Below the pieces are notes generated by a model that saw only the letters and a program-made list of their open reading frames with translations, did no database searches and was not told where the DNA came from. From NCBI RefSeq assembly GCF_006636205.1, contig NZ_VIGB01000003.1:7814501-7878500 (forward strand): DNA of 64,000 nucleotides. Direction: 5' to 3'. The translations under genes and the position numbers were made by a program. This document shows positions 42,324 through 50,747 of this stretch, in pieces. The stretch is from Kitasatospora acidiphila. Its GTDB lineage: Bacteria; Actinomycetota; Actinomycetes; Streptomycetales; Streptomycetaceae. Each line of letters opens with the position of its first letter. The first letter of the stretch is position 1.

Positions 42324-42467
42324 GGCTCTGCCCTCCAGCGGTGGTGCACAGGTGTGCGCCCAGGCTCGGTCAGCCGGCTGCGGCCCGCAACCGGGGGCGG
42401 TGCGGTGGGTGAGCGGGCGGGCGTGCAGGGGGGCGAACGGGCGTACCGGCGGATGGGCGGGCGGACG

Positions 42468-42793
42468 TCAGGGGCTGACGGCGAGCACGACGTAGCCCGC
42501 CGGCACCGAGAGGTGCACCCCGCCCTGCAGGGGAGTGGCGCGGCCCGGGATCACCGTCAGGGTGCCGACCGCCACGGTCAGGGCGGCCACGAAGAGGCCG
42601 TAGAGCGCGATGGCGGCCAGCGAGGCGAAGGTCAGCTGGGTGGGCGAGAAGCGCGGTCCGGGGGTGCTGGTGGTGAAGGTGGGCAGCACCAGGCTGAGCG
42701 TGGCACGATCGCCACGGTGGCCAGCGCCGCCTTGGGGCCGTTGTCGACCATCAGGGTGACGATCAGCCCGACCTCGATCACCCCCGCCCGGCA
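42468..42793 (-). pseudogene. Decayed calcium/proton antiporter (ChaA-like) remnant
   Basis: Reading leftwards, fragments of a ChaA-type antiporter appear out of order of completeness: an upstream piece VIEVGLIVTLMVDNGPKAA (about 42745-42790), then in another frame LVLPTFTTSTPGPRFSPTQL followed by ASLAAIALYGLFVA (about 42590-42695). The sequence then jumps directly to the C-terminal TLTVIPGRATPLQGGVHLS and the end VLAVSP at 42471. Large middle parts expected in a 360-aa antiporter are missing. The piece-wise deletions with conserved flanks indicate a pseudogene and not a small functional protein. Family assignment is from recognised motifs. Confidence 0.65.
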
Positions 42794-42800
42794 GCGTGGC

Positions 42801-43010
42801 CTACTGCTCGAGGACCACGACGTTCTCGGCCTGCGGCCCCTTCGCTCCCTCCACCAGGTCGTATTCGACCCTGTCGTTGTCCATCAGGGATTTGAAGCCG
42901 TGGGACTGGATCGCAGAGAAGTGCACGAAGACGTCCGGCCCGCCGTCGTCCTGGCTGATGAAGCCGAATCCCTTGTCCGCGTTGAACCACTTCACGGTTC
43001 CTGTCGCCAT
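42801..43010 (-). CDS. Cold-shock domain protein
   Basis: A 69-aa CspA-family protein: ATGTVKWFNADKGFGFIS with the RNP1 motif KGFGFI, DVFVHFSAIQ with RNP2 VFVHF, and a C-terminal EGAKGPQAENVVVL. It binds single-stranded nucleic acid and acts as an RNA chaperone. A GGAACG site lies before the ATG. The stop is eight bases from the decayed antiporter remnant. Streptomyces carry many such genes; the sequence does not show which paralogue this is. Confidence 0.95.
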   Translation of the reverse strand: MATGTVKWFNADKGFGFISQDDGGPDVFVHFSAIQSHGFKSLMDNDRVEYDLVEGAKGPQAENVVVLEQ

Positions 43011-43132
43011 CGCACGTTCCTTACGCTCAGTGTCCACTGCTCGACCTATGTTCCCCCGGGCGGGCCGCCACGAACCCTCGGGTGCTCCCGTCTCCAGGAG
43101 TCCTCCGGGCCGGGGACCGTGACCGTCAAGTC

Positions 43133-43168
43133 GGCTGGCCGGCCGGCCGGTCGGCCGACCAGCCAGCC
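43133..43168 (-). terminator. GC-rich imperfect inverted repeat between the acyl carrier and cold-shock genes
   Basis: GGCTGG ... GGTCGGCCGACC ... CCAGCC. It includes a 12-bp perfect palindrome at 43149-43160. It may end the acyl carrier transcript or structure the cold-shock leader. The remainder of the 249-base gap 43011-43259 has no recognisable gene. Confidence 0.35.
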
Positions 43169-43259
43169 GGGTGGGCAGGACCTCCGGCAACGGAGAGCAG
43201 CATCGGCGCGGACGACCGGCGTCAGCACCCTCGGCTCTCCGGCCTGGAGGTCCGGTGCC

Positions 43260-43502
43260 TCACCGGGCGGCCGACGCCAGCTTCGTGTCGATGAGGGCGG
43301 CCATGTCACCCACGGTGTGGTGCGGCCGGAGGTCACCGTCGTCGAGGGGCACCCCGAAGGCGGACTGGACCCGCATGGCCAGGTCCACCCGGGCCAGGGA
43401 GTCCACGTGGAGCTCCCTGAGGGTGGACTGGGGCGTGACCTTCGCGAGGGGCACCTCGGCTACGGCGCCGACCAGTTCGCTGAGATGGGTGATGGTGTCC
43501 AT
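43260..43502 (-). CDS. Acyl carrier protein
   Basis: An 80-aa carrier protein. HVDSLARVDLAMRVQSAFG contains the DSL motif whose serine (about residue 35) accepts the 4'-phosphopantetheine arm. The helices ITHLSELVGAVAEVPLAKV and TVGDMAALIDTKL flank it as in type II ACPs. The deviation from the fatty-acid ACP core (GADSLDTVEL) suggests a specialised pathway. It is divergent from the two adenylate-forming genes, sharing a 171-base promoter region, so it may be the acceptor for their activated acids (inference). A GGAAAGGAACC site precedes the ATG. Confidence 0.9.
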   Translation of the reverse strand: MDTITHLSELVGAVAEVPLAKVTPQSTLRELHVDSLARVDLAMRVQSAFGVPLDDGDLRPHHTVGDMAALIDTKLASAAR

Positions 43503-43673
43503 GGCGGGTTCCTTTCCCGGATTGGCTGTGGGACTCGTGTGTGGCGGGTTCGGAGGAGACGACTGACGGGCGGTCACGGCACGGCGAACACCAGGGCGGC
43601 GTTGTGCGATTTGGAGGTGGCTCCGAGTGGGGGCTAGCATCACGTAGAGAAGTTGGTTGACTACTTTGAGTGA

Positions 43674-45326
43674 GTGAGCGGAGTGCGCGTGCGTGCTGCG
43701 TGGGAGTCCTTCGGCCCGGCTGCCGAGGTCGCTCGCCGCTACCGGGAACAAGGGTGGTGGCGGAGTGAGACGTTCTCCGAGGAGCTGCGGGCCGCAGCCG
43801 CCGAGCGGCCGGACGAGCCGGCGCTGCTGACCTGGCGTCACCGCGAGGACGAGCTGGTCGCCTTGTCCTTCGGCGAGTTGGACGCTCGTGCCGACAGCGT
43901 CGCCGGCGCGCTGCGGGATCTCGGGGTGCGTCGTGGCGATGTCGTCGCGTACCAGTTGCCCGCCTGGTGGGAAGCCGCCGTGCTGGTCGTCGCCTGCCTG
44001 AGGGTGGGCGCGGTGGTGACTCCGCTGCCGATGCTGTTCGGCGGGTACGAGACCGAGCGGGTGCTGGCCTCGACCGGGGCGGTGGCGTGCGTCGTTCCCG
44101 AGGAGTGGGAGGGCGTTCCGTACGCGCGTCAACTCCTGGAGCAGGAACCCCGGTTGCCCGCGCTGCGGCACCGCATCGTGATCGGCGACGCCACGGCCAC
44201 CGGCGCGGTCAGCCTGCACGGCAGCTTCCACGGCGCACAGCCCACCGGCACAGCCCGTGACCTCGATCCGCTCGGCGCCGACGAGGTGTGCGCGCTCCTG
44301 ATGACGTCCGGCACCACCAGCGAGACCCAGCTCGTCGTCTGCAGCCCCAACACCTTGGGTGTCGGCGTGACGGACTGGGATCCGCCGGTCCGCGCCGGGG
44401 AGGTGTTCGCGACCACCTCGGGGATGAGCCATCTCACCGGGTACCGCCAGATCCTCCGGACGATCAGTGCGCGGACCCCGACGGTGTTCAGTGACAGCCG
44501 CGACCCCGGGTGCTGGCTGCGGCTCATCGAGGACGTCGGTGTGACCCGCCTGCTGTGGGCGGCGCCGCAGATGCTGCGCTCGCTCGCCGAGGAGCAGCGG
44601 TGCCAGGGCCGTGACGTGTCAAGTCTGCTGGCCGTCCACAGCGTTGGCGGTCCGCTGTCTCCGCAGGTGGTGGCCGTGGTGCAGGAGACGCTGTGTCCCG
44701 TCGTGCTCAACAACTGGGGAATGACCGAGGCCGGGAACCTGATCGGCACCACCACCGGCGACCCGGGGGACTGGGCGGGGCGGAGCCTCGGTCGGCCCCG
44801 CGCCTGGGCGCAGATCCGCCTGGAGCCCGTCGACGGGAAGGCCTTCCGCCTGCACGTGCGCGGGCCCGCGGTGTGCCTGGCGACGGTCGGCCGGGACAGC
44901 GGGCAGGTCAGGTGGTCGTCGTTCCAGGACGAGGGTTGGCTGGACACGGGAGACCTGGTGGAGCCCGACGGGGCGGGCGGACTGCGGTTCGTCGGCCGGG
45001 TGGCCGAGCGGATCGGCGACGCCTGGCAGATCCCGGTCGCCGACATCGAGGACGCACTGCTGACCCACCCCGACATCGATGACGTGGTGCTGGTGCCCTG
45101 GCCGCACGCCGACGGCCGGGAGACCGCGTGCGCCGTCGTCATCTCCCAAACCCGGCTGGAACTGCGGGACGTGCGCGATCACGTCGCCGGACTCGGCTTC
45201 CACGAGTCCCATCTGCCCACCCGGATCGAGCACGTCACCCACTTTCCCCGCACCGAACTCGGCAAGGTGCGCCGAAAAGTCCTGCTCGGCCTCCTGACGG
45301 AGGCGGCAGGTCCGACCCTGACCTGA
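43674..45326 (+). CDS. Adenylate-forming enzyme (acyl-CoA/ACP ligase superfamily), copy 1
   Basis: A 550-aa ANL-superfamily enzyme: LSFGELDARADSVAGALRDL, RRGDVVAYQLPAWWEAAVLV, P-loop LLMTSGTTSETQLVV (about 209-223), NNWGMTEAGNLIGTT, GWLDTGDLV, a GRVAERIG hinge, and PRTELGKVRRKVL with the likely catalytic Lys near 531. It should activate a carboxylic acid as acyl-AMP and pass it to CoA or a carrier. The P-loop lacks the usual PKG after TSGTT. The GTG at 43674 is one of several in-frame GTGs; the paralogue suggests 43689 is possible. Nine bases separate it from copy 2. Confidence 0.88.
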   Translation: MSGVRVRAAWESFGPAAEVARRYREQGWWRSETFSEELRAAAAERPDEPALLTWRHREDELVALSFGELDARADSVAGALRDLGVRRGDVVAYQLPAWWEAAVLVVACLRVGAVVTPLPMLFGGYETERVLASTGAVACVVPEEWEGVPYARQLLEQEPRLPALRHRIVIGDATATGAVSLHGSFHGAQPTGTARDLDPLGADEVCALLMTSGTTSETQLVVCSPNTLGVGVTDWDPPVRAGEVFATTSGMSHLTGYRQILRTISARTPTVFSDSRDPGCWLRLIEDVGVTRLLWAAPQMLRSLAEEQRCQGRDVSSLLAVHSVGGPLSPQVVAVVQETLCPVVLNNWGMTEAGNLIGTTTGDPGDWAGRSLGRPRAWAQIRLEPVDGKAFRLHVRGPAVCLATVGRDSGQVRWSSFQDEGWLDTGDLVEPDGAGGLRFVGRVAERIGDAWQIPVADIEDALLTHPDIDDVVLVPWPHADGRETACAVVISQTRLELRDVRDHVAGLGFHESHLPTRIEHVTHFPRTELGKVRRKVLLGLLTEAAGPTLT

Positions 45327-45335
45327 GAGGTACGC

Positions 45336-47021
45336 GTGCGCACTGCGTGGGAGTCCATCGTTCCGCCCGCCGGGCTTGCCCGGGGCTACCGTGAACAGGG
45401 CTGGTGGCGGGATACGACGTTCTCCGATGATCTGAGGGCTTCCGCCGCCGAAAGCCCCGATGCGACGGCCCTGTTGACGTGGCGGCACCGTGAAAGCCGG
45501 CTGGTCCCACTGTCGTTCCGCGAGTTCGACGCTCGCGCGGACGCCGTCGCCGGAGCCCTGTGGGACCTCGGGGTACGCCGCGGCGACGTGGTCGCCTACC
45601 AGCTGCCCGCCTGGTGGGAGACCGCGGTCCTGATGGTCGCCTGCCTGCGGGCCGGGGCGGTCATCGCTCCCATGGGCATGCTCTTCGGCCCGTACGAGAC
45701 CGAGCGGGTGCTCGCCGCGACCGGTGCCGTGGCATGCGTCGTTCCGCACGAGTGGGACGGTGTCGAGCACGCACAGCGGCTCCTGGAACAGTCGCCCCGG
45801 CTGCCCGACCTGCGTCACCGCATCGTCATCGGTGACGCCGCCGCCACGAACGCGGTCAGCCTCGACCACGCCTTCCACGGCCGACACCCCGCCGGCGGGC
45901 GGCCGTACGACCTCGCTCCCGTCGCTGCCGACGACGTGTGCGCACTCCTGATGACCTCCGGGACCACCAGCGAGACCCAACTGGTCGCACACAGCGCCAA
46001 CACGCTGTACGGAGTACCGCTGCGACGTGCTGAACCGGCCCCAGCGCAGCTCCCGGCGATCACCGCCGGGATGTCCTTCATCGCGGGGTTCCTGAAGGCC
46101 CTTCGCACCACCTCGCGGCTGACGCCGATGCTCTTCAGCGACAGCCGGGACCCGGGGAGCTGGCTGGACCTGATCGAGCGGACCAGGGTCACCGAACTGT
46201 GGACCTCGCCCTTGATCCTGCGCACCCTGAGCGAGGAGCAGCGGCGCCGGGCCCGCGACGTGTCGAGCCTGCGATCCATCCACAGCTTCGGCGCTCCGCT
46301 GCCCCAGGTACTCCTGTCAGAGGTGCGGGAGGGGCTGTGCCCGGTCGTGCTGAACGTCTGGGGCATGACCGAGTGCGCCAACGCGATCTTCACCGTCCCG
46401 GATGATCCGCCGGAGCAGGCCAGCCGCAGTTTCGGCCGGATGGGGCTGGGGGGAGAGGTCCGGTTGGAGCCGGCCGGCCGGGCACACCACGGCGACGTCT
46501 TCCGCCTGCACGTGCGCGGGCCCGCGGTGTGCCTGGCGACGGTCGGCCGGGACAGCGGGCAGCTCAGGTGGTCGTCGTTCCAGGACGAGGGTTGGCTGGA
46601 CACCGGAGACCTGGTGGAGCCCGACGGGGCGGGCGGACTGCGGTTCGTCGGCCGGGTGGCCGAGCGCATCGGCGACATCTGGCGGATCCCGGTCGCCGAC
46701 ATCGAGGACGTGCTGCTGACGCACCCCGACATCGATGACGTGGTGCTGGTGCCCTGGCCGCACGCCGACGGCCGGGAGACCGCGTGCGCCGTCGTCATCT
46801 CCCAAACCCGGCTGGAACTGCAGGACGTGCGTGATCACGTGGCCGGGATCGGCTTCCACTCGTCCTGCCTGCCCACCCGGATCGAGCACGTCACCGAGTT
46901 CCCTCGCACCGAACTCGGCAAGGTGCGTCGGAAGGTCCTGCTCGACAAGCTCAGGGAGCGCGCGAACGGTGTCGCCGCCGCCGAGGCCGCGGCGCAGCCG
47001 ACAACCCCTGCGACCCCGTGA
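45336..47021 (+). CDS. Adenylate-forming enzyme, copy 2 (tandem paralogue)
   Basis: A 561-aa paralogue of the preceding gene with the same motif order: RRGDVVAYQLPAWWETAVLM, P-loop MTSGTTSETQLVAHS, NVWGMTECANAIFTV, GWLDTGDLVEPDG, GRVAERIGD and FPRTELGKVRRKVLL. The N-terminal and central regions differ from copy 1. The C-terminal region is almost identical at the DNA level over about 350 bases (44843-45190 versus 46499-46846). The active-site neighbourhood differs (for example LWTSPLILRTL here, LLWAAPQMLRSL in copy 1), so the two may accept different acids. The stop lies inside a 20-bp tandem repeat. Confidence 0.88.
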   Translation: MRTAWESIVPPAGLARGYREQGWWRDTTFSDDLRASAAESPDATALLTWRHRESRLVPLSFREFDARADAVAGALWDLGVRRGDVVAYQLPAWWETAVLMVACLRAGAVIAPMGMLFGPYETERVLAATGAVACVVPHEWDGVEHAQRLLEQSPRLPDLRHRIVIGDAAATNAVSLDHAFHGRHPAGGRPYDLAPVAADDVCALLMTSGTTSETQLVAHSANTLYGVPLRRAEPAPAQLPAITAGMSFIAGFLKALRTTSRLTPMLFSDSRDPGSWLDLIERTRVTELWTSPLILRTLSEEQRRRARDVSSLRSIHSFGAPLPQVLLSEVREGLCPVVLNVWGMTECANAIFTVPDDPPEQASRSFGRMGLGGEVRLEPAGRAHHGDVFRLHVRGPAVCLATVGRDSGQLRWSSFQDEGWLDTGDLVEPDGAGGLRFVGRVAERIGDIWRIPVADIEDVLLTHPDIDDVVLVPWPHADGRETACAVVISQTRLELQDVRDHVAGIGFHSSCLPTRIEHVTEFPRTELGKVRRKVLLDKLRERANGVAAAEAAAQPTTPATP

Positions 47022-47060
47022 CAACCCCTGCGACCCCGTGACTACTCCTGCGATCGCGTC
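47001..47060. repeat. 20-bp tandem repeat spanning the stop of adenylating gene 2
   Basis: ACAACCCCTGCGACCCCGTG at 47001-47020 is repeated exactly at 47021-47040. A degenerate third copy (ACTACTCCTGCGATCGCGTC) ends at 47060. The TGA at 47019 spans the first junction and recurs at 47039. Confidence 0.85.
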
Positions 47061-47109
47061 GGCGCCCGGAAGGTCGCGATGAGCCCCGCAGGCTGAAGGA
47101 GCCGTCCTC

Positions 47110-48696
47110 GTGGCACCCGCACCGTACGACGGGGAGCTTGCGAACGCGCCCGGGGGCGGCTCCCGTCGGCCCCGTGGGCCCCGGAGCGCGTGGGCAGGGC
47201 GGGCGTACCGGCTCTCGCTGGTCGTCGCGACCGTCCTGCTGTCCCTGGGCTCGGCGGCGTCGCTGGCCTGCCTCGCGGGCTTGCCCACACGGCTGCTGGC
47301 GCTGCCGGGGGCGGCGTTCGCCTTCGTCCTCAGCAGGAGAACGAGCGGTCGACTCGCCGGTGAAGAGCTGCTGCCGTCCGTGGTGTTCGCCGCGGTCGCC
47401 GGGGTCGCGGCTGCTCTCGCCTGGCTGATGCCCCGGCATCCGGTCGTGGGTGCGGCGGCCTTCGTCGCGCTGGTGACCGCCTCGGGCTGGGTCCGGCGGT
47501 TCGGCAGGAGGGCCGGGCGGGCCGGCGCCGTGGTGCCGCTGGCGCTGATCGCCTCGTTGATGGCGCCCGTGGGTGTACGCGGCTGGTGGCCCGTCGGCGG
47601 CTGGCTGGCCCTGGTCGCCCTGCTGGCGTTCTGGTGGGGCCCCACGGTGCGCCGTGTCGGCCACCGGCTGACCGGGCGGCCAGGGTGGGCAGGACGCCGA
47701 CCAGGGCCGCTGCCCCCTCGGCGGCCGGGGACGATGTCGGCCGGCAACCGGAAGGCGCTGCAGACGAGTGTCCTGCTCACCGCGGCGTTCACCGCGGGCA
47801 TGCTGCTCTACGGGAAGCACTGGCCCTGGACCGTGCTGAGCGCGATGGTCGTCGGCTCCGCCACGGGCGGCCGGGCCAATCTGGTCCTGAGAGCAGCCGA
47901 GCGCGGCGTCGGTGCCGTGGCCGGCACCCTGCTCGCCACGGGTCTCGCCGCGGTGTGCCATCCGGAGGGGGCTCAGGGCATCGTCCTGATCCTGGTGGTG
48001 CTCACCACGGCTGCCGGGCTGCGAGAGGTCAGCCTGCCGCTGTTCGTCGCGGCCCTGACCGCGATGATGTCCTTGCTGAACGGCTACCTCGGCCGGTTCG
48101 ACGTGCACCTCCTGCCGATCAGGCTCCAGGCGCTCGCCCTGGGCTATCTGCTCGCCGTCATCGTGGGCTGGCTCCTGGCACCCGTGCGCGCGGGTGATGT
48201 GCTGCGCTTCCGGTTGACGGTCGCCCTCGATGAGCTGGCGGCCGTCCTCGACGCCCGTCGCACCGGCAGCGGAGCCGATGCGGCGCTGGTGCGGTTCGAA
48301 GACGCCGCCGCCGCGGTGGAGGAGGTCGCCGCACCGCATCGGCTGCACCGGCTCCTGCGCAGTGGCTCGCGCCCCGGCGTTCCCCATCGTGCCGATCTGG
48401 TGGACGCCCTGCGCGACTGCTGCCGGCCGCTCCGCACGCTCGCCGCCGGGCCGGTCGTGATGCCCGCCGAGGCTCGGACCGAGGCCACCGTCGCCACGTT
48501 GCGCAGCTGCCTCGCCGACCAGCGCGCACCCGTCGGCCTCGGCCGTGCCGTGGCAACCGGCTTTCCGCTGACCGAACTTGACGCCGCTGTCGAACGCCTG
48601 GCCCGCGCACTGCCGGCCCTCGCCGCCCGAACGCCCCCGGCCGAGCGCGCTGTTGCCTCCGAACAGCCCCCTGACCGCATCAACGTGCCCCGATGA
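47110..48696 (+). CDS. FUSC-family membrane transporter
   Basis: A 528-aa protein with an N-terminal block of hydrophobic helices (SLVVATVLLSLGSAASLACL; VVPLALIASLMAPVG; GWLALVALLAFWWG). A second, FUSC-type block follows (LQTSVLLTAAFTAGMLLYGK, HWPWTVLSAMVVGSA, VGAVAGTLLATGLAAV), then a cytoplasmic helical tail (ALDELAAVLDARRTGS). FUSC proteins include aromatic-acid exporters (AaeB/YccS). Between the adenylating enzymes and the flavoprotein it may export or handle the pathway product (inference). It starts with GTG after AGGAGCC. Confidence 0.85.
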   Translation: MAPAPYDGELANAPGGGSRRPRGPRSAWAGRAYRLSLVVATVLLSLGSAASLACLAGLPTRLLALPGAAFAFVLSRRTSGRLAGEELLPSVVFAAVAGVAAALAWLMPRHPVVGAAAFVALVTASGWVRRFGRRAGRAGAVVPLALIASLMAPVGVRGWWPVGGWLALVALLAFWWGPTVRRVGHRLTGRPGWAGRRPGPLPPRRPGTMSAGNRKALQTSVLLTAAFTAGMLLYGKHWPWTVLSAMVVGSATGGRANLVLRAAERGVGAVAGTLLATGLAAVCHPEGAQGIVLILVVLTTAAGLREVSLPLFVAALTAMMSLLNGYLGRFDVHLLPIRLQALALGYLLAVIVGWLLAPVRAGDVLRFRLTVALDELAAVLDARRTGSGADAALVRFEDAAAAVEEVAAPHRLHRLLRSGSRPGVPHRADLVDALRDCCRPLRTLAAGPVVMPAEARTEATVATLRSCLADQRAPVGLGRAVATGFPLTELDAAVERLARALPALAARTPPAERAVASEQPPDRINVPR

Positions 48697-48709
48697 GGAG
48701 CTTTTCACC

Positions 48710-50561
48710 GTGATCGAGAAACCGAGCGCCGCCGTGGCGGTGGTGGGTGCGGGGCCGCGAGGGACCAGGGTGCTGGAACGGATCGCCGCACACGCGCCCG
48801 GACTCCTCGGGCGTCAGCGGTTGGAGATCCATCTGGTGGACCCGTACCCCCCCGGGAGCAGGCCGGATCTGGCGCGACGAGCAGTCCCCGCTGCTGCGGA
48901 TGAACAACCACGCGGAGCTCATCACCATGTTCGACGCAGGCCAGGGGCCGAGCCAGGGCGCGGACTCGGACACCTGCCGCTGGTCACTGAGCCAGTGGTC
49001 GAGCGCCGCAGGCCTCGGTGAGCCGGGCGTCGAGCTCGCGCCGGACCTGGTGGCCGAGGCGAGGAGCTTGACCGCGCGGTCCTATGCGAGCCGCCGTCTG
49101 CAGGGCGGCTACCTGCGGTGGGCGTACGCATCCGTGGTCGCCAACCTGCCGCAGGGGGTGACGGTCCACGAACACCGGTGCCGCGCCGTCAGGGTGGCGG
49201 GCGGCGACAACGATCGGCAGCGCGTGTGGTTGCACGGCCGCGCCGAACCCCTCATCGCCGACGCGGTGGTGTTCGCCCTCGGACACGCAGAGGCGGAATC
49301 GGAGCCGGAGCAGGACGAGTTGGCCTCGTTCGCCGAGCGCCATGGCCTGATCCACCTGCGGCCCGCGGCTGTTGCGGACATCGACCTGTCCGTCCTGCCC
49401 CCTGGTGAGCCGGTCCTCGTGCGAGGGATCGGACTCACCTTCATCGACATGATGGGGCTGCTCACCGAGGGCAGGGGCGGCCGGTTCGTGCCGGGCGGTC
49501 CTCCGGAGTCCGGCGGGCTGACCTACCTCCCCTCCGGGCAGGAGCCGATCCTGTACGCGGGGTCGCGGCGCGGTGTGCCGCGCCGCGCCGAGATCGGCTA
49601 CCCGTGGTGGGGCGAACCGACGCCGCTGCCGCGCTTCTTCGGCCCCGACCAGGTCCGCCGGCTCCGGGCACGGCAGGGGGTACTGGACTTCGCCCGGGAC
49701 CTCCAGCCCCTGATCCTCCAGGAGTTGGGGTACGCCCACTACCACCGACTGTTCACCGCCCATCCGGAGCGCACCCGCGGGCGGTGGTCCGCGTTCGAGG
49801 CACGGTTCGCGGACTGCGAACCCGGGAGTCCAGCCCTGCGCGAACTCGTCGCGGCGCACGTACCCGACCCGGCCGACCGATTCGGCCAGGCTGCCAGGCA
49901 CCGGCCGTTGAGCCGCCTGCGATGCCCGACCCTCGACGCCTTCCAACCCGCCGTCCACGCCTACCTGGCAGACGACCTCGCCCGTCGCCAGAACCCGGCG
50001 CACAGCTACGAGCTCGCGGTGCGCCAGGCGCTGCTGTCCGTCATGCGACACCTGGCGCCGCTGGGTGAAGCCCGGTCATGGCACCGGGACACCTTCCGGT
50101 TCCACGCCGCCGGCCCGCCGGCCCACCGGATCCGTCAGCTGCTCGCCCTGGCCGAAGCCGGGATCGTCCGCTTCCTCGGGGAGCGGACCGCGGTCAGCGC
50201 CGATCCGGCGCACGGCATCTTCCGCGCACACAGCGCGACCGTCCCCGGCGCATCGACGGCCGCCCGTGCCCTGGTGGAGGCCAGGGTGCCCACCATGCAG
50301 CACGCCACGTCGCTCTCCCCGCTGCTGGACGACCTGCGGGCGCAGGGAGCCGCCATCACCACCCACGGACTCCTGGACGTCAGCCGGGACGGCCGGATCC
50401 GTGACCGGCGCGGTCAGCCCCATCCGCGCCGGTTCGCCTTCGGCATGCAGACCGCAATCCTCGCCCCGCCGTCCTTCCACCGGCGCCGGAGCGCTCCTGC
50501 TGCCGGCTGGCGGGAAGACGCCCTGGCCCAAGCCGTCCTGACCGTCCTCAGCGCACCGTAA
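48710..50561 (+). CDS. FAD/NAD(P)-binding protein (single frameshift near 48853)
   Basis: The GTG at 48710 starts KPSAAVAVVGAGPRGTRVLE, an N-terminal dinucleotide-binding motif (GAGPRG). At the run CCCCCCCGGG (48847-48856) one extra base shifts the frame. Removing it joins HLVDPYPPG to AGRIWRDEQSPLLRMNNHAE, giving about 616 aa. Later segments include LPQGVTVHEHRCRAVRVAGG, GLTFIDMMGLLTEGRGGRF and RFAFGMQTAILAPPSFHR. This matches the FAD-NAD(P)-binding family (PF13454-like) often seen in specialised-metabolite clusters. The reaction is unknown. A GAGGAG site overlaps the end of the transporter gene. Confidence 0.8.
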
Positions 50562-50747
50562 CCCAGCAGCGCGGGCCCGTCGCGCAGACCCAGTACGCAC
50601 CGGACGCTCCGGGGGGAGGGGGGGCACCGGTGCCGCTGTCCGGTTTGCCCGGCCGTGTTCCGTGATCGCAAGCGCGCCGTGTGCTCGTCATGCGCTGGTT
50701 GACGGGCCGTCGTCTGGTGGCCAGCTGGCCGCAGCAGCGTTCCGGGC

